The notes under the pieces: generated by a model
The model's database searches: none
What the model saw: the letters and a program-made list of their open reading frames with translations, nothing else
What the model was told of the DNA's origin: nothing
In this document: positions 1-5,029 of the stretch, piece after piece
How the letters are laid out: each line of letters begins with the position of its first letter
Numbering within the stretch: the first letter of the stretch is position 1
Program-made: the position numbers and the translations under genes
Assembly (NCBI GenBank): GCA_035291605.1
Contig: DATDRS010000420.1
Coordinates: 1-5,238, forward strand
Length of the DNA stretch: 5,238 nucleotides
Direction of reading: 5' to 3'
Source: DATDRS01 sp035291605
GTDB taxonomy: Bacteria > Chloroflexota > Anaerolineae > Anaerolineales > UBA6663

Positions 1-1584
1 GCCGAGGAAAGGGAGGAACTCTTCGGGGAAAATGTCGTTGGGGCCGACGTAGAACCACGGCTCGGCGTCCATCTCCTCGTCGAGGCTGGAAGCCTGGGGC
101 ATCTCCCGGAAGTTGCAATCGGTCAACGGGCACACTTCGTCGTAATCGTAAAAGACGACCCGCCCGTGCCGCGTGACGCCGAAATTTTTGAGGAGGAGAT
201 CGCCCGGAAAGATGTTGGTGGCCGCCATGTCCTTGATGGACTGGCCGTAATCCATGATGGCCTCGCTGGCCGCCTCCGGGCCAGCCTCCCGGAGGTAGAG
301 GTTGAGCGGCGTCAGCCGCCGCTCGACGTAGAGATGCTTGACGACCACGCTGTCGCCGTCCACGACCACGCTGTCCGGAGCGCCGTGTTTCAACTCCTCA
401 AGCAGTTCATCTGAAAAATGCTCCCGGCCAAATTGCAGGTGCTCAAACTCCTGCGCGTCCACCAGCCGCCCCGCGCGATCGTGCTTGAACACCAACTGGT
501 ACTTGTCCATCACCTCGCGCCGGGTGGTCGTCTTGGGGTAACTGAACTGATCGCGGATGATTTTGAAGACGACGTTAAAGGAGGGGAGTGTGAAGACCAC
601 CATGACCATCCCCCGGTCGCCCCGCGCCAGCTCGAATTGGCTGCCGAAATTGCTCAGGTGGTGCATCAGTTCGCGGTACAGTTCCGTCTTGCCGTGCTTG
701 TGGTGCCCGATGGAGATGTACAGTTCGGCCACCCGCTTGCGCGGCATGAGGGTTTTCAGGAACTTGATCAGCTCGCTGGGCCGCTCGACTTCGACGTGGA
801 AATAGGAGCGGGTGAAGCTGAAGACGATGCTGACTTCCGACTCGGTCATCAGCGCGGCATCCACGACCACCCCCGGCTCGGGATTCAGCAGGGCCAGGAC
901 GAGCGGCGTCAGCCGCGCGCCCCGACGGATGCGCCCGATCAGAAAAGCGCCCTTGTTCCGGTAGAAAACCGGCCGGGCGATCTCGGCGGTCTCGAACTGT
1001 TCCGTCCCATTCACCCCGCGCAGGCGCCGGTCAATCTCCTCCGCCGCCAGCGCGGCGTCCTCTTCCAAATCCTGATACGGCGCGCGGAACGCGTAATCGG
1101 CCAGGATCTCTTTGATCAGATCGCGCGTCGTCGTTTTTCGCGGATAGACCTTGTAGATGGGGCGGGCAGCGTTCAGGGGTCGGGTCTTGAAATCCGGCGC
1201 GGCATATTCAATGCTGGGATCCACGCCCACTGTGGTGAAGATGCGCCGCGTGACCGAGTTGAAAAAGGTCTCGGCCAGCTCAAAGTCATCCCGCCCTGCG
1301 ATCAGGGTCGAATAACAGTTCTTTACCCCGGCCCAGAGCGATTTATTGAGCGTCTCCGCCCCCAGCCAGGCGCGCACGTCGGCGACGGCCTGATTGACGA
1401 CCCTTTCCCGCAAATCCAGGCGCTCGACCGCGTCCCGCTGCACGCCTTGCCAGTCCCGTTCTTCAAACCGGGATTTGGCCCGGCGTGTGATCGCCTTGAA
1501 CCCTGAATGATAATCGTCAAACGCCTGCGCTATCGCTTTTGCGCCCGATTGGGCCAGGGGGAGGTCGGCGGCATGATGGGTCAT
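1..1584 (-). CDS. aceK: Isocitrate dehydrogenase kinase/phosphatase (AceK), 3' end cut by window edge
   Basis: Bifunctional cytoplasmic enzyme that phosphorylates (inactivates) and dephosphorylates (reactivates) isocitrate dehydrogenase, controlling entry into the glyoxylate bypass. The minus strand is open for 528 codons from ATG at 1584 to the left edge. Known AceK proteins have about 570-610 residues, so roughly 50-70 C-terminal residues are missing. Visible signatures: ATP loop ARGDRGM at residues 320-326, ATP-site Lys341 in VVFKIIRD, Asp376 in DRAGRLVD (phosphatase active-site Asp, 371 in E. coli numbering), kinase catalytic Asp462 in FPGDLLLKNFG, and metal-binding Asp480 in FYDYDE. All align with E. 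coli AceK at a constant offset of +5. The start is fixed by an upstream in-frame TAA with no other ATG, GTG or TTG between; no clear Shine-Dalgarno is seen. It is transcribed divergently from the sigma factor operon. No aceA or aceB is in view; the downstream side is outside the window. The identification is very secure. Confidence 0.96.
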   Translation of the reverse strand, partial: MTHHAADLPLAQSGAKAIAQAFDDYHSGFKAITRRAKSRFEERDWQGVQRDAVERLDLRERVVNQAVADVRAWLGAETLNKSLWAGVKNCYSTLIAGRDDFELAETFFNSVTRRIFTTVGVDPSIEYAAPDFKTRPLNAARPIYKVYPRKTTTRDLIKEILADYAFRAPYQDLEEDAALAAEEIDRRLRGVNGTEQFETAEIARPVFYRNKGAFLIGRIRRGARLTPLVLALLNPEPGVVVDAALMTESEVSIVFSFTRSYFHVEVERPSELIKFLKTLMPRKRVAELYISIGHHKHGKTELYRELMHHLSNFGSQFELARGDRGMVMVVFTLPSFNVVFKIIRDQFSYPKTTTRREVMDKYQLVFKHDRAGRLVDAQEFEHLQFGREHFSDELLEELKHGAPDSVVVDGDSVVVKHLYVERRLTPLNLYLREAGPEAASEAIMDYGQSIKDMAATNIFPGDLLLKNFGVTRHGRVVFYDYDEVCPLTDCNFREMPQASSLDEEMDAEPWFYVGPNDIFPEEFLPFLG

Positions 1585-1758
1585 CAGGGTCAGTTTGGCG
1601 ACGAGAGGTTCTGGGTGAATTTCCGGGAATCTAGCACATTATGACGGTTGCCCAAAATGTGAACCGGAACCCGACCGCAACCGGGTAGACTATAATGCGT
1701 AATAATTACTGCCAGCCGCGAAACCCTGGAAATGCGTGGCGGCGACCGAGGCCCCGGA
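1585..1758. promoter_or_regulatory. Divergent intergenic region between aceK and the sigma factor operon
   Basis: These 174 bases separate two divergent genes and hold no convincing ORF. On the plus strand there is a perfect TATAAT at 1691-1696, without a good TTGACA at 16-18 bp. A GGAACC at 1666-1671 resembles the -35 element of ECF sigma promoters and could allow autoregulation, but its spacing to a -10 is not convincing. AACCGG occurs twice in direct orientation (1662-1667 and 1679-1684), and a small stem (ACCCG 1669-1673, CGGGT 1682-1686) overlaps the second copy. On the minus strand CATAAT (1638-1643) is a possible -10 for aceK, also without a clear -35. Confidence 0.45.
1691..1696 (+). 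promoter_or_regulatory. Candidate -10 box (TATAAT) for the sigma factor operon
   Basis: Perfect match to the housekeeping -10 consensus in otherwise GC-rich DNA, in the correct orientation. It would give a leader of about 55 nt to the GTG start at 1759, or about 30 nt to the ATG at 1732. The -35 region (about 1667-1673, sequence near GAACCCG) is poor, so dependence on an activator or an alternative sigma factor is possible. Confidence 0.4.
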
Positions 1759-2364
1759 GTGACCGAACAAGATTTGGTGAAACGGGCCAGGGCGGGCGAC
1801 GAAGAAGCCTTCACCCTGCTCGTGGAAACCTACCAGACTGCCATCTACAACCTGTCCTACCGCATGCTGGGCAACGTCGGCGAGGCGGAAGAGGCCGCGC
1901 AGGAGGCTTTCCTCCGCGCCTATTCGCAGTTGAGCACCTACGACCCGGCGCGTCCATTCAAGACCTGGTTGTTCTCCATCGCCAGCCACTACTGCATTGA
2001 TCGCTTGCGCAAACGGCGGCTCACCTGGCTGTCCATCGAGGACGAGGCGCTGCCCCCGCACCCCGCCCTGCAAGAGCAGACCCCCGGCCCGGAAGAGCAG
2101 GCCGTGCGCCGCGAGCAGCGCGAAGCCATTCAGGCGCTGCTGGCCAGACTCACACCCGACGACCGGACGGTGATCGTGATGCGTTACTGGTATGACATGT
2201 CTTACGAAGAAATCGCCGAGGCGACCCGCGCCACGGTGAGCGCAGTGAAGAGCCGTCTGCACCGTGCGCGTGGGGCGATGGCCGAGATGATGAAGTCGGC
2301 CCCGGCGAAATCATCCCGGTCCCCAACCCGGCCCGCGCTGGCGATGGAGCGCATGGAGGCATGA
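1759..2364 (+). CDS. ECF-type RNA polymerase sigma factor (sigma-70 family, RpoE/SigW-like)
   Basis: Alternative sigma factor of 201 residues that would direct RNA polymerase to a stress or envelope regulon. Sigma region 2 spans about residues 18-88, with YRMLGNVGEAEEAAQEAF followed by RPFKTWLFSIASHYCIDRLRKRR. A Pro/Glu-rich linker (about 95-120) follows. Sigma region 4 (about 120-180) has LTPDDRTVIVMRYWYDMSYEEIAEA and the helix-turn-helix ending in AVKSRLHRAR. The GTG start is preferred because GAGG (1748-1751) lies 7 nt upstream and VTEQDLVKRARAGDEEAF matches the usual family N-terminus. An in-frame ATG at 1732 would add nine residues but has only GGAA directly against it. A Ser/Pro/Arg-rich tail of about 20 residues follows region 4. 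The stop is 4 nt before the anti-sigma gene, so the two are cotranscribed. The promoter class recognised is not known. Confidence 0.93.
   Translation: MTEQDLVKRARAGDEEAFTLLVETYQTAIYNLSYRMLGNVGEAEEAAQEAFLRAYSQLSTYDPARPFKTWLFSIASHYCIDRLRKRRLTWLSIEDEALPPHPALQEQTPGPEEQAVRREQREAIQALLARLTPDDRTVIVMRYWYDMSYEEIAEATRATVSAVKSRLHRARGAMAEMMKSAPAKSSRSPTRPALAMERMEA
2355..2359 (+). promoter_or_regulatory. Ribosome binding site of the anti-sigma gene
   Basis: GGAGG lies inside the last codons of the sigma factor gene, 9 nt before the ATG at 2369. It fixes that start and implies coupled translation of sigma and anti-sigma. Confidence 0.75.
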
Positions 2365-2368
2365 CGCC

Positions 2369-2932
2369 ATGAACCACAAGCCTTACCTCGACTGGATGCA
2401 GATCGCGCTCGACGTGGGCGAAGCCCGGCTCACGCCCGACCAGTGGTCTCAACTTGAAGATCACCTCGGCGCCTGCGGGGAGTGCGAGGCCGCCTGGGCC
2501 GCGCTCGCCGAGGTCGAGCGGTTGTTCAAGGCCGAGCCGATGGCCGCCCCGCGCTCCGGGTTCACTTCCCGCTTCAAGGCGCGTTTGGCCAAACGCCACT
2601 CACGCCCTAGAGCGATGTGGGGGGCGCTGGCCCTGGGGTTAGGCGCGGTCGGCGCGGCGGCGCTCGTCATCCCGGTGGGGGCGGGGATGCTCCTGGCGAG
2701 CGTGCGCGCCGCCCAGGAACCGGCCGCTACGGCCGCGCTGTTCAGCGGCGTCAACGCGACGACGACTTTCGCATCCACCATCGGCGAGGCCCTGCTCATC
2801 GCCGGGCGGGCCGTGTTGGAGTGGGCGGCGGCGAACCCGTTGGTCTGGGCGGCCAGCCTGAGCGGGTTGGGCGTCACGGGGCTGTGGCTGTATTTCGTGC
2901 GCAAGCTTGTTCCGGAGGTTTCATCCCGATGA
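2369..2932 (+). CDS. Membrane anti-sigma factor with zinc-finger (ZAS/HC2) motif
   Basis: Protein of 187 residues expected to bind and inhibit the sigma factor encoded just upstream. The N-terminal cytoplasmic part carries H32-x3-C36-x2-C39 in EDHLGACGECEAAW, the zinc-binding signature of ZAS anti-sigma factors, after a short helix that usually contacts sigma. A basic stretch (about 66-82) precedes a long hydrophobic segment (about 84-112); a second one lies at about 156-177. The loop between them (about 113-155) is Ala/Thr-rich with a hydrophobic stretch near 138-150. With the N-terminus inside and two membrane passes, the loop would be outside the cytoplasm and the C-terminus (RKLVPEVSSR) inside. 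The stop codon overlaps the next start as ATGA. The inducing signal is unknown: there is no sensor domain of recognisable type, so sensing may be by the loop, the neighbouring membrane protein, or thiol/zinc chemistry at the finger. Confidence 0.87.
   Translation: MNHKPYLDWMQIALDVGEARLTPDQWSQLEDHLGACGECEAAWAALAEVERLFKAEPMAAPRSGFTSRFKARLAKRHSRPRAMWGALALGLGAVGAAALVIPVGAGMLLASVRAAQEPAATAALFSGVNATTTFASTIGEALLIAGRAVLEWAAANPLVWAASLSGLGVTGLWLYFVRKLVPEVSSR
2914..2919 (+). promoter_or_regulatory. Ribosome binding site of the bactofilin-like gene
   Basis: GGAGGT lies 9 nt before ATG 2929, inside the end of the anti-sigma gene. It selects this ATG, which also begins an ideal signal peptide. The same frame is open upstream, but that extension overlaps the whole anti-sigma gene and is not credible. 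Confidence 0.75.
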
Positions 2933-3927
2933 AGAAATTCGTTTTGATTGCCCTGCTGGCGCTCCTGGCGCTGCCGCTGGCCCTCGCCGGGCCGGTCTAC
3001 GCGGACCATTGCGAAGACGCCCAGACCGTCTTCGGCGACGATTACACTTTGAGCGCCGGGCAAACGCTCAACAGCAACCTCGTCGTGCTGGGCGGCAACG
3101 CCCTCGTCGAGGCGGGCGCAACCGTCGCGTGCAGCATCGTCGTCCTCGGCGGCGACGTGGACATCGCCGGTTCGGTGGAAGAGGACGTCGTCGTCTTCGG
3201 CGGCAACGTGGACCTGCAGAGCACCGCCGTGGTGAAGGGCCGGGTCGCGACGGTGGGCGGCTCCACCGCGCGCGAGGAAGGCGCAGTCGTGGAGGGCGGC
3301 GAGAGCCAGGGGCTGGGGAACTTCCCCTTCCGAACGCGGGCCATTGACCGCTTCCGCTTCGCCGATCCTGTGCTCCGATTGTTTGGCGCCATGTTCAATT
3401 CGGTTGCGCTGGGCCTGCTGGCGCTGCTCGTCGTGCTGTTCTGGCCCGACCAGACGGCGCGGGTGAGCGCGGCCATCGCCAATGCGCCTGGCGCATCCGG
3501 CGGGCTGGGTCTGCTCACGCTGATCGCCGTGCCGATCATCCTGGCGCTGGTGACCATCGTGACGTTACTGTGCCTGAGCCCAGTCACCTTTATCGGCTTC
3601 TTGATTTACCTGGCCGCCCTCATCTTCGGCTGGATTTCATTGGGGATGCTGGTGGGCGCGCGGCTCTCGGCGGCGCTGAACCTGCGCAACCTCAGCCCGG
3701 CGGTCTCCGCCGCCATCGGCACCGCGCTGTTCACCCTCGTGTCTGGCATTATTCAGATCATCCCCTGCGTGGGATGGATCGCGCCAGTGGTGCTGGCGTG
3801 CATCGGCCTGGGCGCAGTCACCCTCACGCGATTTGGCACGCGGCCTTATCTGCCGAACATGCCGGTTCAATCCGCGCCGCCCCCGCCCCCCGCACCCACA
3901 GAGAGCGGCGCAACGATGGCCTCGTAA
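2929..3927 (+). CDS. Exported bactofilin-like beta-solenoid / polytopic membrane protein
   Basis: Protein of 332 residues with three parts. Residues 1-25 form a classical signal peptide (MKK, a Leu/Ala-rich core, probable cleavage after VYA, leaving DHCED). Residues about 40-125 form a short beta-solenoid resembling polymer-forming bactofilin domains: hydrophobic-hydrophobic-x-GG turns recur at 55-56, 74-75, 91-92 and 110-111, a spacing of 17-19 residues expected for one rung each. Cys28 and Cys68, both in the exported part, could pair as a disulfide. Residues about 150-300 contain four or five membrane helices (about 151-171, 193-216, 219-243, 258-278, 281-300). The tail is Pro-rich (317-323) and polar. 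It overlaps the anti-sigma gene by 4 bp, so it belongs to the sigma operon. Most classical bactofilins are cytoplasmic, whereas this one should expose its solenoid outside the membrane. Its role is unknown; envelope stress or membrane scaffolding is inferred from context. Confidence 0.8.
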   Translation: MKKFVLIALLALLALPLALAGPVYADHCEDAQTVFGDDYTLSAGQTLNSNLVVLGGNALVEAGATVACSIVVLGGDVDIAGSVEEDVVVFGGNVDLQSTAVVKGRVATVGGSTAREEGAVVEGGESQGLGNFPFRTRAIDRFRFADPVLRLFGAMFNSVALGLLALLVVLFWPDQTARVSAAIANAPGASGGLGLLTLIAVPIILALVTIVTLLCLSPVTFIGFLIYLAALIFGWISLGMLVGARLSAALNLRNLSPAVSAAIGTALFTLVSGIIQIIPCVGWIAPVVLACIGLGAVTLTRFGTRPYLPNMPVQSAPPPPPAPTESGATMAS

Positions 3928-3930
3928 GAT

Positions 3931-3986
3931 GTCAACGGATGGGACGGATTTTCGGGTGAGGCCGGGGGAACGCTCCATCCGTTGAC
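3931..3986. terminator. Inverted repeat between convergent genes, possible bidirectional terminator
   Basis: A perfect 12-bp inverted repeat, GTCAACGGATGG at 3931-3942 and CCATCCGTTGAC at 3975-3986, with a 32-nt loop. It begins 3 nt after the stop of the bactofilin-like gene and ends 1 nt before the stop of lysR, filling the whole convergent gap. There is no T-tract on either side and the loop is long, so it is not a typical intrinsic terminator. An RNA-stability structure or a repeat element is possible. Confidence 0.45.
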
Positions 3987-3987
3987 C

Positions 3988-4920
3988 CTACTTCGTCAGC
4001 GTCGGCAACACGCGCTTCAACGTCTCGGCCAATGCGTCCGCCGCCGGGTTGGGCAGGCGTCGTTTACGGCGGATCAGGTTGATCTCCCAGGCGGGCAGGC
4101 GCATCTTCGGGTCGGCGAGCTGCAGCGTCACCAGTTCGCCGGAGGCCAGTTCGCGGCGCACCGCGATTTCGGGCAGCAGGCTCACACCCGTCCCCGCCAG
4201 GAGCATCCCTTTCACCAGTTCCACCGGACTGAGTTCCATCCATAACCCTGTAGACCCTGTAGGGGCGAGCAGCTGCTCGCCCCCACGATGGCCTGCTGCG
4301 CGCACGCGCTCCAGAAACGCCTGGCTTGCCGGGCCCCAATATGAAACCAGGAATTGTTCCTGCGCCAACTGTTCAAGCGTCAGGCGCGTTTTGGCGAGCC
4401 GGCGCCCCTTGCCCGCCACCAGCGCCAGCCGCCCGGTGAACGTCGCCACGCTCTCAATCTGCGGGTTCAAGGCCGGGCCGGAGACTAGCGCGAGCTGCGC
4501 CACGCCGTCGAGGATCAACCCCGGCGCGTCCCACGAGTGCGCCGAGCGGACTTTCACCTCGACGCCGGGATGCTCGCGCTGAAACGCGACGAGCGCCGGG
4601 GCGAACAGATACGCGCCCGAGGTGACGGTGACCGCGACGGTCACCTGCCCCTGCTGGCCCGCGCTCGCCGCGCGCACTGAATCTTTCGCCTCGCGCAAAA
4701 CTTCCAGCGCCCGCTCCGCGTACGGCTTGAAGGCCTCGCCTGCCGGGGTGAGCGCGACCCCGCGCCCCTGCCGCTCAAAGAGCGGCGCGCCGAGTTCCGT
4801 TTCGAGCGCGCGCAGACGCTCGGACACGGTCGCCTGCCCGAGGTCGAGTTCGGCGGCGGCGCGGCTGAGCGAACGATGCCGGGCGATGACGAGGAATAGG
4901 TGGAGTTGGCCGGTGTTCAT
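3988..4920 (-). CDS. LysR-family transcriptional regulator
   Basis: DNA-binding regulator of 310 residues. The winged helix-turn-helix spans about residues 2-61 (LHLFLVIARHRSLSRAAAEL, then QATVSERLRALETELGAPLF and GVALTPAGE), followed by a linker helix to about 85 and a periplasmic-binding-protein-like effector domain to about 300, which includes GTGVSLLPEIAVRREL. The ATG at 4920 is preferred: the in-frame GTG at 4935 falls in a repeat that is probably not coding. No strong Shine-Dalgarno precedes either start. Residues about 213-226 (GGEQLLAPTGSTGL) are encoded by a palindromic repeat and appear as an extra stretch between RAAGHR and WMELSPVEL, where relatives usually have only a few residues. 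The target and effector cannot be told from sequence. It is convergent with the sigma operon and divergent from the nucleotidyltransferase-like gene. Confidence 0.92.
   Translation of the reverse strand: MNTGQLHLFLVIARHRSLSRAAAELDLGQATVSERLRALETELGAPLFERQGRGVALTPAGEAFKPYAERALEVLREAKDSVRAASAGQQGQVTVAVTVTSGAYLFAPALVAFQREHPGVEVKVRSAHSWDAPGLILDGVAQLALVSGPALNPQIESVATFTGRLALVAGKGRRLAKTRLTLEQLAQEQFLVSYWGPASQAFLERVRAAGHRGGEQLLAPTGSTGLWMELSPVELVKGMLLAGTGVSLLPEIAVRRELASGELVTLQLADPKMRLPAWEINLIRRKRRLPNPAADALAETLKRVLPTLTK
4245..4287. repeat. Palindromic repeat inserted in frame in lysR
   Basis: A perfect 22-bp palindrome (4262-4283, half-site GGGGCGAGCAG) extends to 28 bp with one mismatched pair (4259-4286). 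It is flanked on one side by two tandem copies of ACCCTGTAG (4245-4253 and 4254-4262). The composition is typical of dispersed REP-like intergenic repeats with GTAGGGGCG ends, yet it lies inside the lysR reading frame and keeps it open. The palindrome and tandem repeat are directly visible; membership in a dispersed family is an inference. Confidence 0.7.
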
Positions 4921-4930
4921 GCTGTTTTGA

Positions 4931-4961
4931 ACCACGAAGAACGCGAAGGGCGCGAAGAAGG
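4931..4961. repeat. Nine-bp-periodic CGAAG repeat upstream of lysR
   Basis: Three tandem 9-bp units, ACGAAGAAC (4934-4942), GCGAAGGGC (4943-4951) and GCGAAGAAG (4952-4960), with CGAAG recurring at 4935, 4944 and 4953. The stretch starts with AACCACGAAG and resembles a short dispersed repeat common in intergenic DNA of some environmental bacteria. It covers the alternative GTG start of lysR (4935), arguing that this start is not native. Confidence 0.6.
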
Positions 4962-4967
4962 ATTTCA

Positions 4968-4979
4968 GGATTATAATCC
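4968..4979. promoter_or_regulatory. Palindromic double -10 element for divergent lysR and nucleotidyltransferase genes
   Basis: GGATTATAATCC is a perfect 12-bp palindrome. It contains TATAAT on the plus strand (4972-4977) and on the minus strand (4970-4975), so one site offers a -10 box in both directions. Its position about 50 bp from each start (lysR ATG 4920, downstream ATG 5030) suits a shared divergent promoter. No consensus -35 is seen at normal spacing on either strand. Confidence 0.4.
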
Positions 4980-4990
4980 CAGATGAGCAT

Positions 4991-5005
4991 CTGACTCGTA
5001 ATCAG
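4991..5005. promoter_or_regulatory. Candidate LysR box (T-N11-A dyad)
   Basis: CTGACTCGTAATCAG has 4-bp inverted arms around a 7-bp centre and fits the T-N11-A pattern (T4992, A5004) bound by LysR-family proteins. It lies in the region between lysR and the divergent gene, where autoregulatory sites usually occur. An adjacent overlapping dyad, CAGATG-AG-CATCTG (4980-4993), may be part of the same control region. Such short dyads arise often by chance. Confidence 0.3.
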
Positions 5006-5029
5006 TTGGTTGGAGATTCAGGGATCACT

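Noticed and set aside
418..1506. Long plus-strand open frame of 362 codons opposite aceK
   Set aside because: It is the antisense shadow of aceK, which is open over the same span and has all AceK motifs. The plus-strand translation is rich in Arg, His, Asp and Pro without family motifs and has no Shine-Dalgarno.
1690..2262. Minus-strand open frame opposite the sigma factor gene
   Set aside because: Antisense shadow in GC-rich DNA; the plus strand encodes an unmistakable sigma factor.
2617..2928. Upstream in-frame extension of the bactofilin-like protein by 104 codons
   Set aside because: It overlaps the anti-sigma gene in another frame and translates to low-complexity Gly/Arg-rich sequence. 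ATG 2929 has a good ribosome binding site and begins a signal peptide.
2461..3063. Minus-strand open frame across the anti-sigma / bactofilin-like junction
   Set aside because: Shadow ORF with Ala/Ser/Arg-rich composition, crossing two well-supported plus-strand genes.
4245..4287. Possible attachment site or transposon end in lysR
   Set aside because: No transposase or integrase gene, no target duplication bracketing the segment, and the reading frame stays open; a short REP-like element explains it better.
4049..4582. Plus-strand open frame of 177 codons opposite lysR
   Set aside because: Ser/Arg/Pro-rich shadow of the LysR gene; no motifs and no plausible start signal.
4921..4935. GTG at 4935 as the lysR start
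   Set aside because: It adds only MVQNS, lies in the 9-bp-periodic repeat, and has no ribosome binding site; LysR proteins commonly begin close to the MNTGQLHLF-type sequence at 4920.
4931..4961. Possible CRISPR-like or iteron array
   Set aside because: Only three degenerate 9-bp units without spacers and without a rep gene nearby; better described as a short intergenic repeat.
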